This document shows positions 35,001 to 45,203 of a stretch of DNA of 64,000 nucleotides, piece after piece. Location of the stretch: NCBI GenBank assembly GCA_030248215.1, contig JASANG010000605.1:124001-188000 (forward strand), given 5' to 3'. Numbering within the stretch: the stretch's first letter is position 1; the number at the start of each line of letters is the position of its first letter. Source of the DNA: Enoplolaimus lenunculus (taxonomy: Eukaryota > Nematoda > Enoplea > Enoplida > Thoracostomopsidae). The position numbers and the translations under genes are program-made. The notes beneath the pieces were generated by a model. It ran no database searches, was not told where the DNA came from, and saw nothing but the letters and a program-made list of their open reading frames with translations.

Positions 35001-38000
35001 ACCCACGGCACTTTTGTAGTTTCTCTTCTCAGTGGAAAAGTTTTCATCCGCCACAACAATTTGGTGTTCATGCTTAGTGCATGGGGCTTGGGGACGGCAG
35101 CGCCCCCAACCTGTCTAGTATTTCTTTAAATCGTAAGATGTTCGAGGGGGCGGCAGCCCGCCTTGAGAAACAACGCAAAATTGACTCGAAATTTTCGCAC
35201 TAGAAACGAGTTTATAAAACAGGAAAACAAAATATTCTGTGTTACAAGTGAAAACTATTTGAAAAGTTTAAACTTGCATAGTGGGCACAGTAAACTTAGA
35301 TAGGGCAGTTTGTGAGGAACTCAGCGCGCTGAGATCTAAAATAAACTACATTTCGTTAAATACCAAGGGGTTGATATTTCGTACTGCTGCCGACTCGGAG
35401 TAGGATATGAAGACCAATGTTTCAGACAAGTGTAAAACTTAAAATCCAGTCTTTAGTAGTGGGGAATTCATAAATTTATACGGTGAAGTTTACAGGGCCA
35501 TGCTTGTAAAAAATTCCATGAGACTGGAAGAAAATTCAACTTGTGTTTTTAAATACGCGAAATTTCAGTTCGTCTGAAATTCGTTAATCGTAAAGCTGGG
35601 TTAAGTTTCAAACTATTCTAGTTTGGTTCGGTATCAGGACAATTCGTCTCTCGACAACTCGTCGACCCACAATTTGTAATCCGAAACTTCATTGATTCGA
35701 CAATTCTTCGCTCCTCTTTATGCTTAGGCTTACGCTTAGAATTAGGATTGCTAATAGCATTATGCTTAGACTTATTCATAGGCTTTAGAACAAACACTGT
35801 TGGGCGACAAGTTGTCGGACGACGAATTGTCGTAGATTCGTTTGGTTCATCCGATTTTGGCACACAAAGTGATCGTAACCCTGTTGAGCATCGGTTTGTA
35901 ATTTTAGATACTGCCATGTTTAATGAATAATATTGGTTCTGCTCAAGTATCAAAGGAATGCGAAGCGCGATTGATGGAAATTCAATACTTTTTAGCACGT
36001 GACTTTACACTAGACGACCGATTGTTTAGAGCTTGTGCTAAAGTAAGTAGTAGTTTGTCTTTTTTAATATGTGCGCACTAATTGATACAAGACATTAGTG
36101 ACGTAGTGACGCAAGAAGCTTAACTTTAAGCCAAACTCCTATGGTTATAACCAGGGTTTCCACTGAATTGCGATTTCGGCTGAAATTCGGCAAAATTTTT
36201 TTGTTACGGTTTCGGTTTCGGCCGAACGTTATTCCTACGTTGGAGTTCCGCCTTTGTCGTGTATTGTGTTTATCCCAAAATTTTGAGTTGAAGAGCTGGT
36301 GAGCAATACTTTAGTAAAAACTTTTCTGTGTTTCTTCCTTCAATGAAACGAAATCTAGTTCTACATCAGAGAAGTTGAATGCTTGGGCTTGAATTTATTT
36401 GCTTCAAACAAAGAAAATTAATGTTTCTGAAATTTTGGCGTAAACAATAAAATGTTATGTACCAAAACTAAAATTGCAATTGCGGCTCCGATTGCAGTTC
36501 TGGCAAAAAATTTGAATTCCGACTCCTATTCGGATTCCGACTGAATTTCATTCCTGTTGTAATCCGTGGTGTAACTATTGTAAAACTGAGCATAATTTAA
36601 GAACAAACATTTTATGTGGTATTTATTGAAAAAGCAAAGTCTTCTTGTTAAAAGTTACCGGTGATCGTGACTATAACGTTAAACGTCGATATATTCAGCA
36701 ACGGGATTCGTTTTCCATACAAGGGTTTTCGTTGACTTACAAGCAAGTCGGAAATTTTCTTGGGGATTATAATATCTAACAACAAAAATTTATTTCGAAT
36801 TTTAAATCGATATTTAGCATAGCTACATTCTTTATTAAGTTAAACCAAACTCATGTGGTTATGTGCTTCAGTTAGTTGTGAAATTGAACTGTACTGTTCG
36901 AGCTACAGTAACTTAACGTTCAGTGATATGTGCTTAAACGACGTCAAATATTAAAGAGTGTTAGATATTCAGCGTTTTTACCATCGCTTTTTCCATGAAC
37001 CAGAATTGATTTTGCATAGTTTTATTTTTTAAGGATGCAGTGGACTTGTGCAGAGCGAACAAAGAATGGTGGAGCGATACAAGAAACGTAAACACAAATG
37101 TTGGCGTTGATTCAACTGGCATTGTACTGCCTTGTTTATATCGACACGCATATGATATTATCAATCCGAATGATTTTAACGAACACGGAAAGTTGTCTGA
37201 AGATTGCAAGCACGAGGTAAGATTGCAAGCACGAGGTAAGATTGTAGGGTACAACCGAAGCTGAAAAATATTGGAGTCGTAGTTGAGTTAAAATTCGGTA
37301 GTTAAAGTTATGTTTAATTCGCTATTTGTAAGCAATTCTTCAAAATTGTAACAAAAGTTAAAACAAAACGCACCATCACTAAACAAATACATTTCGTCAA
37401 AGTATGAATAGATTCACTACAGAAATTACCGGAACCTTCGGCTGAAATTCTACCGGAGCTGGAGCCAGAGGTCAATTTTCTGCCGGGGCCGGAGGCAGGC
37501 CTCCGGTTGTACCCTGTATGATTGATCAATTGGAATGATGACAGAGATGTTAGTAATAAAATTCCATCACATCCATTGTGTTAAAAATTCAAAATTTTTC
37601 TTACCACATTTTTCACACATCTTTACCCCACAGTTTTCGAAATTTATATATTTCAGCAGAACATATGTAGTGTTAGAATTAAACATATGCTTACGCTTAG
37701 GCTGGAGCTTATAAGCATGTGTAGGAATCTGTACAAGTCTTCGTATTCAGCGCAGCATAAAACACTTCAGCTGCTGTTTTATTCGTCATAAACGGATATT
37801 GAACAATATAGCCTTTGAGAAAGCAAAAGTGTGATGAAATTTACATTTACCTTAGTGCTATAGAAAATTATTGTGGGGTAAAAATGTTCCAGGTAAAACG
37901 AGTCATGTACGAGCGTGCAATAAGTGTACGTCTAATGCCAGAATTAGAAGAGTCGTGTCTGCAAGAATTGTCAGAATTTTGTTCGGCACGAACACAACCC

Positions 38001-41000
38001 GGCGAAGAATTGATGTGTTTACAAGAAAATTATGCAGATCCGAAAATGACGGTAAGTTTTGTTAGCAACGTTTTTTATTATTTATTTATGTGTCTAAATT
38101 TTAAGTTATTTGACTGTTGTTTTAATATATGGTTTTGCAAATGGCCTTGTGATGTCCGCTAACGGTATGGTGTACCGTGGTGGCTGCATGTAAATCAACT
38201 TCGGCGTGGGTTGCTATCGAGCATTGATTTTCTCATACTCAAATGACGGGTTGAGCATGCACCATCATGGCTGTCGCGAACAGTCATTGTGTCAGGGTGA
38301 CAAGGCACGCAGGTGCTGTCTGCCGTTACGCTGATTCTTCTTACCTGATGACATATCCTTTCAGTTGTATTTATTCAATGTCGCGATGCTTGTTGTAATT
38401 TCATGATGGCTTCATCTTTGGCTTTCAAAGCATGTGACAGTTGTCCCCGCGGTTATCTAACGAAACGCTGTCACTGGTAAACTTAAGATTATTGGCACCA
38501 CTTGGAATATATAATGCATAATATGTTGGGGTATATTCATTAAAACACGTATTTATTGCACTTTGGGTAAGCCGACTCTGTACATTAATATTATAACACA
38601 AAACCCACGTACACTTTGCAAATTAATCTCTACATGATCTAGAAATTTAAAATACATGTTTTTGCATTCGTACCATTCTGTTCACATTTCCGCTTAGGCT
38701 CAGACTTAAGGCAAAAATTACCAATCCTTGCCGTAATTTTAAGCATTTGCTTATATTTTTGCTTCAGCCGGAGTGTGTGTCTAAGCCTGAACCTTAAATA
38801 TGGAGGAAAGTGTACGTTAGCCAATTAAAAATGAGAACCAACCAACGCTATTTTAGCTTGGCTGCCGTCAAGCATTACAACGATTTACTGAAATGCAATC
38901 AAAAGACGTCAAACTGAATCGTTTAATCACAAGGGCGTGTCGGCCAATCATGGAAAAGTACTGCCCAGCGGCAAGAGACGCCGAAGTTGAAAGTTTAGAC
39001 GCGATCGAATGCTTGGTTGAAAACCGCGATCGGCCTGAAATGAATCCAAAATGCCTGTCGTACGTCAGACACTACGAGTTAATTTCGATGACCGACTATC
39101 GATTTTCAGCAGCGTTCGTTGTAAGTTTGCATTTCGGGCTTGTGCTCAGGTTCTCCCACCCCTCAGAAAAATTTCTTATTATGATCCAAGAACGTTGTTG
39201 AATAGTGTTTCGGCCTCCCCCTAGCATATTGGACTGGCTTAATATTTTTGGGCATTTATTTATTTCAAATTGTGACAGTGAAATTTTAAACAATACAATT
39301 CGTCTTGGTTAGTTACAGTTCTTTGTCCAGGCAAGCCGCAAAGCCAATGGTCTGAGTCGGTAAATGTTAGATTGATACCAATCCAATTCATACGCTAACG
39401 TTACGTTAAGACATTTGGCCCATGTATAGGACACGGCCGGAACAGTGGTATAAGCATATTCCTAAGCCTAAGCCTGAGTCAAAGCTTAAGCGTAAGGATG
39501 ACACTATTCCTAAGCCTAAGCCTAAGCCTAAACCTAAGCAAAAAAGTTCGTGTAAAGCTTAAACTGGCTCTATTACAGCCCCACCCGAAAACCATCCGGC
39601 CCTGTTCTATACATGAGCCAGACATTTCGTTTGCTGATCACCAAAAATATATTTAACGCAGTCCAGTAATGCTAGATTTCTATAACGGAATTACCTGCTT
39701 TACTCGGTTTACTCAATGCTCCTGCCAATTTCAGAATTCTGGCTTCGCGTCTGCGGCTGTCCATTGCATTGGTAAACGTTTCGATTAAAAAAATAAGTTG
39801 ATCCAATAGTAAAACGGCTCCAGGTCCTATTACATTTTAACAGTTGTCTATTGGTACTTGACTACAGCTATAGACCTCTGAGGTAAAATGTGTGTAGTCT
39901 ATATTTTATGTTTAATATGCAGTAATGATTGCATTAATATGATTACCCTCAGCCTACCTGCTCTTGGTTAAGTTTGCTTCGAACTGTCTATAATGAGTTA
40001 CAAATAAGTATTATGTATATTTTAGTCTTCTTGTCAAAATGATATCAGCAAATATTGTAAAAATGCTCCAAAAATTGACAACGTAGACCATGCAAACGAT
40101 ATTCATACAAAGGTAAATTGATTTGAAAGAGTATTAAACGTATTCTACAAAGCGAGAATCAGTCGCAAATTAATGTTTTCTTACCTGAAATCTGTATTTT
40201 TACTATGGTTATTTTTGGTTAACTGGATGTTATTGTTGTATGTCAAATTCAATAAGCGGTTGAAGCTATAGTTTACTAAAGGGAAGAATCTCTGGTTTTC
40301 AATTTGTCATGATTTGTCGTAGTAGGCGTTTGTTTTTCCACCGCTAGCTTTGTTATTATTAGTTACGAACCCACCACAAGCAGGATTAGGTTTTGGATGA
40401 GTGAGCACACGATCCTATATAAATACCCATTTTTGTATTTTTAAGCCAAAATTGCTGTCGGGTCGTCGTGGCTTAACTTCAAGCAGGGATCACTTGAAAC
40501 TTTTCAACTCTCAAAAATATTTCACGGGATCCCGTGTATGCGTTAATAGAGCTATTACATTTTGTAGGGTGAAATAGTCCGTTGTCTCAGTCAACAAATG
40601 TTTCAAAATCATATTCTGCCAGAAAGCGAAGAAGGCCTCACAGCGGAATGTAGTGAACAATTGCGAAAAGAGCACCTTTCAATCATCGAAGACCCAGGAG
40701 TAATGGATCCGATGGTGAAAACTGCTTGCAAAATGGAACTCGCAGGAATTTGTAAAGGTGAGTGGACGTATATACGTTTTATCAAACTCTAATCAAGAAA
40801 CTTTACTCTTACCTAAGTATCTATAACCGCATTATGAAGAATAAAGAAACATTTTAATCGGTAGAATCTTTTATGTCTAGATTATAAAATATATCAAACA
40901 ACAGCAACTTGTAATAAATTTGGCGAAAAATCAACTTGAGTTGAATTGTTGGAAACTGTTTCATTTAGCTGATTTGTTGAAGCTAATCGAACACGACCGT

Positions 41001-44000
41001 GATCTCATTTTTAAAATGGCTGGTACATCTAAAATAGTCCTTCAGAGACTATAATTATGACAAGTGTATAGTAAGCTTGAACAATGCTTTAAAGTTTCGA
41101 ACTCAACTTTACTTGGTTTGGAGGAAGTTGAAAAATTACTATTTAAAACGAATAAGCATAAAAAAAGAACTCTGGTAATTGTATTTTAGGTGCAAAGAAT
41201 CCGCTCGAGTGCTTACGAAGTCATAAAGACGTCTTAAATCCGTTATGCGCAACATTTATATTTAAACAGGAAGCGATTGAATTTACAGATAATGAATTCG
41301 ATTATATGTTAGTCAAAACGTGTCAAACTGTGATTACTGCACTCTGCAGCACTGAAAGTCGAGTATGTATTCATATAATTGAATTTTCGTTTCAATATTT
41401 CTTTTTCTAGAGTTTTAGATTTTTGTTAATGCGATAATGGCTCTGCATCGGAATTTGTGCTTGTGTATGACATAAGTAAGGGCTACGCATTTACTGAATA
41501 ATTTAAACTTTATCGTTTGAAAATGGTATTTAAGTTAAGTAAATACTAAAGTCACTATCCCAGATTTGACACGTTGCAGAATAACGCTTCAGGCATATTA
41601 ACCTTGGTCCACTTGATATTGTAGACGTATGGTGCCGTTTTAATGTAAAGCAAAGCTGTCGGTTTCTTGTCATTGAGCTGGCTCCAATCTGTGCTTTTGT
41701 TCAAAAACATAAGTATTTATTTACTTTAGTCGTCGACTTTAGTTCATTACGTAAGCATATCTTAAATAATATAAACAAACACTTAAGATTTCACAAACAC
41801 AGTCAACGCGCATTTTGCGTCAATAACCACCGTTCAACATAGAACTTAACTATTTTGTGTAGATTCAAAAATTTCGGGCTATATTCTCAAATGCGTACAG
41901 CACCTACCACCAGTTAGTGATAGATTTTCAGACTGACGAACTCCGGCCGTTTGTGATCTAAATGTCCGTTCAGAAGTAAAACCAATCGAACGCGAAAAGT
42001 TTTTTGAATTTCAAAGCTCATGGTTAATTGGCTCGAAAGCTACAAAATTTATCACCAACTGGTCATAGGTGGTACATAGATTTGAGTATACGGGTTTTTT
42101 TATTCACAGCAACTTCAATATTTTTCAGATAATTGCTTTTTTTGGTACAATTTAAATATCGTGTAATCATTTTTTTGTTTCAGGACAATGTACTCGATTG
42201 TTTGCTACAAAATCTTAAGCATCATGCGATGACACCAGACTGCAAACGCGTTGTCAAAACTAGAATGCTCGAACAGGTATAGTGCTTTAATGACATTTTG
42301 CTTCTAATTAATTAAATTTAGATTAATTTTGCTAATTGTAAACGGTTAAAAGATTTCAGTTCAAATATTATAAGATTGTCCACGTTTGAGAAAGGTAGTT
42401 GGTGAAAACAGTATTTTTACTGAAATGACTGTACAATAAAAAGAAACAGAACATTGTGAAGTGGAAGTTTTAAAAATTTGTCAGTTCCATGCAGGCAGCA
42501 GACTTATCTCGTAACGAAACGTCTTGCAGTTATAAGCTGGGGCTTCCGTAGTTTTCCGGCTAGTGAATGATAAATCTTCACTGCCAGCGGCGAAGAGATG
42601 AGCGAGACGAAATGTGGTACGAGATAAGTAAATTTTTACTACTTTAAATTTGTGTTTATCTACTTTGCGCCTTCGCTATGTACGCATGCAGTACATATTG
42701 ACGCACAAATTCTGAGTTTAGGTATCCTGCATTAATCGGCAATTCATGCACTAATTTTAGTGTTTGCATGGGGGTTGGAAAATAATGGTCGTAGGTCAAC
42801 TCAGTGGCGGGGTTGAAGTGGAGGACAGCTCGAATGAGAGTGGAAGGCCATTTCATCCACTAGAGATACCCAAAATAACTAACGCCATTAACTATTTTAA
42901 CTTATATTTCGGTCTTTTTTACATCTGTGGGTCAATTTTGGGATAATGCTTAAAAAATATGATATATTTACTATTAAAACTGGAACGCCTCACATACATA
43001 TTTTCTGCCGAGTTCCAGGTGTTGCAATGAATTTTATATACCAATTATTTGAGACAACATATTTGCGAATTAGATTGCAACACATTGTTTTGAAAGTCAA
43101 GGCACACGATGTAGCAACGAAATAAAAAGTGGGTCGAATAAAAACAAAAAATACTGCGCAGTTTTTAGGACTAAAAAATTTTGGAAAATAATTTAGGATT
43201 GCAAAGTTGTTGCAACCAAGTTGACTAGTGTTATTTGTTTGGGTATGATCAAAATAACAGTATTCCTTGACTTTCCAGTTTACAATCTATTAAAGTGAAT
43301 TGTATAATAATATATAGGCTGGAGATATACGGCTGCAACCTGCGCTTATGAAATCGTGCAGTCAAGAAATCAACACATACTGCAAAGACGAAATGAATCA
43401 AGTTAAAAATAAAAGTAAGTTTTTGACGCAAGTAATTTGTTTTGTTTAAGAAATTAGTCGTTTATTGTTTACCCTCTAAAATCTTAGACTGTAATTATAG
43501 CTCAACTAAATTTGAATATGACTGTAAGTGAAACTTAAATGCTATTCGGAATAACTAAACTAAAATTGTTAGTTTAATTCAAACTAACATAATTTTAAGT
43601 TTATGGCGACGGCAACATCCAACGTTTCTTGGTTGTGCCGTGGGCCTTTCGTCTTATAATATCTGCCGGATTTGTAGACGGAACGGACATTATTATATAA
43701 AAACATTTTCTATTACCGTTATATCAGTTACATATATTGACCCAATATAGTTTAAAATAGCATGAGACAAAAGAAAGTTCGTTTTTTGCTCAGACACAAA
43801 GTCAATGCTGTTTTTTGTCTCACTGCCTTGGAAATTTTGAAATAAGTGAGACAAAAAAGACACTAACTTGTATCTCGGTAATCTTGCGAAACCTAGTCAA
43901 AACATTGTTTTCAAAACACCTTTATGTACGTGTACTCCACACTGTAGAAAATGTAGCTTTTATGTTGAACACCGATTTCGTGACAATTAAAGGGAAATAT

Positions 44001-45032
44001 GTAGAACAACTAGGAAACAGGAACAATAGGAGAAAGAAATGAAAAGAAAAACCACTCCGAAATCTGTGTCTGATTTGTCTCGACTTTCTGTGGGTGTAAA
44101 TATAATGAAATGTAGTTTCAAATTACGCAAAGTGTTTTGGTAAACATAAATCACAACAGTCAAATAAGCGTGACTTTTTTGTGTCAGTGGAAGGTGTCGT
44201 TTCTGTGTCTCATTGACTATAATTGAAAATTGTTGTTTTAATTTGAAATTACACAGTTACCAACGCTCAAACGCAATCTGAAATGTCACAAGCGCTTGTA
44301 ATTACGTGTCTTCGTCGCCAATTCGCCACAAATCAAGCATCGCTGAGTGCATCGTGCACAGATACGGTGAAAATAATCATTTTGAACAGCGAATTTGACG
44401 CACGCTTGGATCCAAAATTTTACGCCGCCTGCCGAACAGAAGCACAAAATTTATGCCCAGAACAAATTATACACGGTCAGTCTCACGAAATGCTTGTAGA
44501 TTGTTTACGCGCGGCGTTGTTTAAAAATTTAGTAATTAAACAAGACTGTATTGACGAAATGAGACGACGTACCGATGAGCAAGCGGCAGATATTGAATTA
44601 GACGTAGAGTTAGCGCGCGCGTGTGCAAACGACGTCCGCCTGTTGTGTCCCCATGTTCAACCAGGGCAATCCAGGGTGATCAAGTGTTTACTTGAAGAAG
44701 CTAATATGGCTGATGTTAACAGTGTTGTAAGCGATTCGCAAGGCGCGAATGCACGAAGTAAATTCCGTGGCAATAAGCTAACTCGAATTTCGGACGCGTG
44801 TATAGCGCGATTAAGCGAACGACGAAAACTGTGGAGCCGGTTATATGCGCACGGAGACGGCCCTGTGGGGCTGCCGAAAAATCTTGCCGATGTTGTATCT
44901 ATAGTGCAAGCTTCACCCGCACATCATAGCGCGTTGTCGTTTGCAGTGTTGATTGTGATATTTTTGTTTGTGTTCGGACTACTATGCGGTCGGTTGACAA
45001 AAAAAGTTCAACGAGAACGAAAAATTGTATAG
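28298..45032 (+). CDS. GLG1: Golgi apparatus protein 1, complete, 15 coding exons
   Basis: A type I membrane sialoglycoprotein of the Golgi that in vertebrates binds FGFs, E-selectin and latent TGF-beta complexes. Exons: 28298-29070, 31399-31823, 32747-33105, 33938-34153, 34833-34937, 35908-36042, 37034-37216, 37893-38051, 38857-39120, 40026-40112, 40568-40757, 41190-41362, 42184-42276, 43318-43414, 44257-45032. Every intron is GT-AG, every phase agrees, and the sum is 4035 nt (1344 residues plus stop). A signal peptide (about 1-29) leads to a Gln/Asn/His-rich extension, then sixteen repeats of the pattern C-x2-DI-x3-C ... G-x-V-x2-CL ... C by my count, the number known for vertebrate GLG1. 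The membrane segment is about 1311-1329. The tail CGRLTKKVQRERKIV fits the vertebrate CGR-x-TK-x-V pattern. The protein is somewhat longer than vertebrate GLG1 because of the N-terminal extension. The assignment is secure; expression and ligands are not shown. Confidence 0.95.
29157..29438. mobile_element. GC-rich element, family G, in GLG1 intron 1
   Basis: TTAGGGTTGCTATACTTTAC at the left and, reverse-complemented, TAAGGGCTGCGTTATGGTCG at the right resemble the family ends. GC-rich open frames inside on both strands are by-products. Confidence 0.45.
30278..30723. mobile_element. hAT-type MITE, family F, in GLG1 intron 1
   Basis: CAGAGTGGGACATTACCCG begins and GTTACCCACTTCCCACTCTG ends the element. 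Flanks ATTAGAAG (30270-30277) and ATTAAAAG (30724-30731) agree at 7 of 8 positions. Interior CGCGGGTAAA/CGGGTATACTCG words match 24502-24892. Confidence 0.75.
31399..31823 (+). CDS. GLG1: GLG1 exon 2
   Basis: The acceptor ATATTTAG at 31391-31398 restores the frame from exon 1; an alternative AG at 31464-31465 would break the phase. It carries ACHTDIVSLEC and the next repeat start ACRADREHVC. The donor is GTGATT. Confidence 0.88.
31870..31935. repeat. Fragment of MITE family C in intron 2
   Basis: AGGGTGCGACCGGATACC followed by GCCGGTGCCGG words matches one end of 46567-46975. Confidence 0.45.
32747..33105 (+). CDS. GLG1: GLG1 exon 3
   Basis: Acceptor TTATTACAG. Carries QVLTCLIAQRL and NCGQEIQYYKC repeat elements and ends in phase 0 before GTAAGC. 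Confidence 0.9.
33142..33553. mobile_element. GC-rich element, family G, with internal tandem array, in intron 3
   Basis: Terminal words TTAGAGATGCGTTGTACTC and, reverse-complemented, AGGGTCGCTATATATTC resemble the family. Between them lies the 20-bp array described separately. Confidence 0.4.
33230..33420. repeat. 20-bp minisatellite, about nine units
   Basis: The unit GCGTAGCGCTGGACGCCACC repeats head to tail with few changes. Each unit contains the palindrome AGCGCT. It lies about 125 bp after GLG1 exon 3. Confidence 0.9.
33938..34153 (+). CDS. GLG1: GLG1 exon 4
   Basis: Acceptor TGTTTAG, phase 0. Carries NCPAEIEQYC and ATLHCLMKV of one complete repeat; donor GTGCGT. Confidence 0.9.
34833..34937 (+). 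CDS. GLG1: GLG1 exon 5
   Basis: Acceptor TTTTATTTTAG. 35 codons with DCAMAIDTAC; phase 0 at both ends; donor GTAAAC. Confidence 0.9.
35634..35850. repeat. CGACAA-palindrome element with TTAGGC core, in intron 5
   Basis: CTCGACAACTCGTCGAC on the left and GACAAGTTGTCGGACGACG on the right enclose TTAGGCTTACGCTTAG words. The ends are themselves short palindromes. Confidence 0.45.
35908..36042 (+). CDS. GLG1: GLG1 exon 6
   Basis: Acceptor TAATTTTAG. 45 codons running ILPCLMNN to LFRACAK, the exact continuation of the repeat pattern; donor GTAAGT. It is too short to be noticed as an open frame alone. Confidence 0.9.
36152..36560. repeat. Probable MITE distantly like family C, in intron 6
   Basis: CAGGGTTTCCACTG at the left, and TTCGGCTGAAATTCGG versus CCGACTGAATTTC words near the two ends, suggest inverted ends. 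No target duplication could be shown. Confidence 0.35.
37034..37216 (+). CDS. GLG1: GLG1 exon 7
   Basis: Acceptor TTTTTTAAG, phase 0. Carries DAVDLC, IVLPCLYRH and EDC. The donor GTAAGA at 37217 lies in an exact 19-bp tandem duplication. The first donor keeps the reading frame with exon 8; the second does not. Confidence 0.9.
37198..37240 (+). repeat. GLG1: 19-bp tandem duplication across a GLG1 splice donor
   Basis: GATTGCAAGCACGAGGTAA is repeated exactly twice in a row, giving donors at 37217 and 37236 with the same exon-side bases. Use of the second would add 19 nt and shift the frame. Confidence 0.9.
37430..37517. repeat. Fragment of MITE family C in intron 7
   Basis: Repeated CCGGAG/GCCGGGG words run to CCTCCGGTTGTACCCTG, the family right end. 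Confidence 0.5.
37893..38051 (+). CDS. GLG1: GLG1 exon 8
   Basis: Acceptor TGTTCCAG, phase 0; 53 codons with SCLQELSEFC and ELMCLQEN; donor GTAAGT. Confidence 0.9.
38690..38820. repeat. Degenerate TTAGGC-like repeat in intron 8
   Basis: CGCTTAGGCTCAGACTTAAG and an end AGGAAAGTGTACG recall the third terminal type (45059-45203). Confidence 0.35.
38857..39120 (+). CDS. GLG1: GLG1 exon 9
   Basis: Acceptor CTATTTTAG, phase 0. 88 codons with ACRPIMEKYC and AIECLVEN; donor GTAAGT. Confidence 0.9.
39417..39619. mobile_element. TTAGGC-bearing MITE with perfect 8-bp TSD, in intron 9
   Basis: It begins GGCCCATGTATAGGACACGG and ends CCCTGTTCTATACATGAGCC, inverted repeats of about 25 bp. AGACATTT flanks both sides exactly (39409-39416, 39620-39627). 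The core holds two CCTAAGCCTAAGCCTAAGCC-type clusters. It is the best-preserved copy in the window and the reference for this family. Confidence 0.85.
40026..40112 (+). CDS. GLG1: GLG1 exon 10
   Basis: Acceptor TATTTTAG. 29 codons with SSCQNDISKYC, phase 0 at both ends; donor GTAAAT. Confidence 0.9.
40568..40757 (+). CDS. GLG1: GLG1 exon 11
   Basis: Acceptor TTTTGTAG. Carries GEIVRCLSQQM, ECSEQL and ACKMELAGIC; ends with one base of a Gly codon before GTGAGT. Confidence 0.9.
41190..41362 (+). CDS. GLG1: GLG1 exon 12
   Basis: Acceptor TGTATTTTAG. Completes the Gly codon, then NPLECLRSH and TCQTVITALC; donor GTATGT. Confidence 0.9.
41877..42097. mobile_element. MITE family A copy in intron 12
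   Basis: GGGCTATATTCTCAAATGCG at the left and, reverse-complemented, CCCGTATACTCAAATCTATG at the right are inverted repeats extending about 45 bp inward. TA flanks are not preserved. Confidence 0.65.
42184..42276 (+). CDS. GLG1: GLG1 exon 13
   Basis: Acceptor TTTGTTTCAG. 31 codons from DNVLDCLLQNL to MLEQ; donor GTATAG, a weak form. Confidence 0.88.
42277..43317. other. GLG1 intron 13, nothing else recognised
   Basis: AT-rich, with no repeat ends seen. Confidence 0.5.
43318..43414 (+). CDS. GLG1: GLG1 exon 14
   Basis: Acceptor ATATATAG. Carries SCSQEINTYC; ends with one base of an Ile codon before GTAAGT. Confidence 0.88.
43760..44217. mobile_element. Possible TA-flanked MITE in intron 14
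   Basis: GCATGAGACAAAAGAAAG at the left and, reverse-complemented, GTCAATGAGACACAGAAAC at the right look like imperfect inverted repeats, between TA dinucleotides. GAGACAAAA words recur inside. Confidence 0.4.
44257..45032 (+). CDS. GLG1: GLG1 exon 15, terminal
   Basis: Acceptor TTACACAG. Carries the last repeats (ACRTEAQNLC, ACANDVRLLC with RVIKCLLEE), an Arg/Lys-rich juxtamembrane stretch, the membrane segment and the cytosolic tail to the stop at 45030-45032. No AATAAA was seen close behind the stop. Confidence 0.93.
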
Positions 45033-45058
45033 GGCGCAGCAAAACATACAAGCAGCTG

Positions 45059-45203
45059 TTGTACATTTCCCCTCACATTTAAGACTAATGCTTAAGCTTA
45101 GACATAAGCGTAGGTTTAGGCAAAGCTTAGATTTATGCTTAGGCATAGGCATGTTCCTTTTCTAAGCCTTGGCCTAAGCGCAAATGTGGGGGAAGGTGTA
45201 CAA
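45059..45203. mobile_element. TTAGGC-bearing MITE in the presumed GLG1 3' UTR
   Basis: TTGTACATTTCCCCTCACAT at the left and, reverse-complemented, TTGTACACCTTCCCCCACAT at the right are inverted repeats. The core is a near-palindrome of TTAGGC and CCTAAG words. It starts 26 bp after the GLG1 stop codon, so it is probably transcribed with the gene. Confidence 0.7.
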
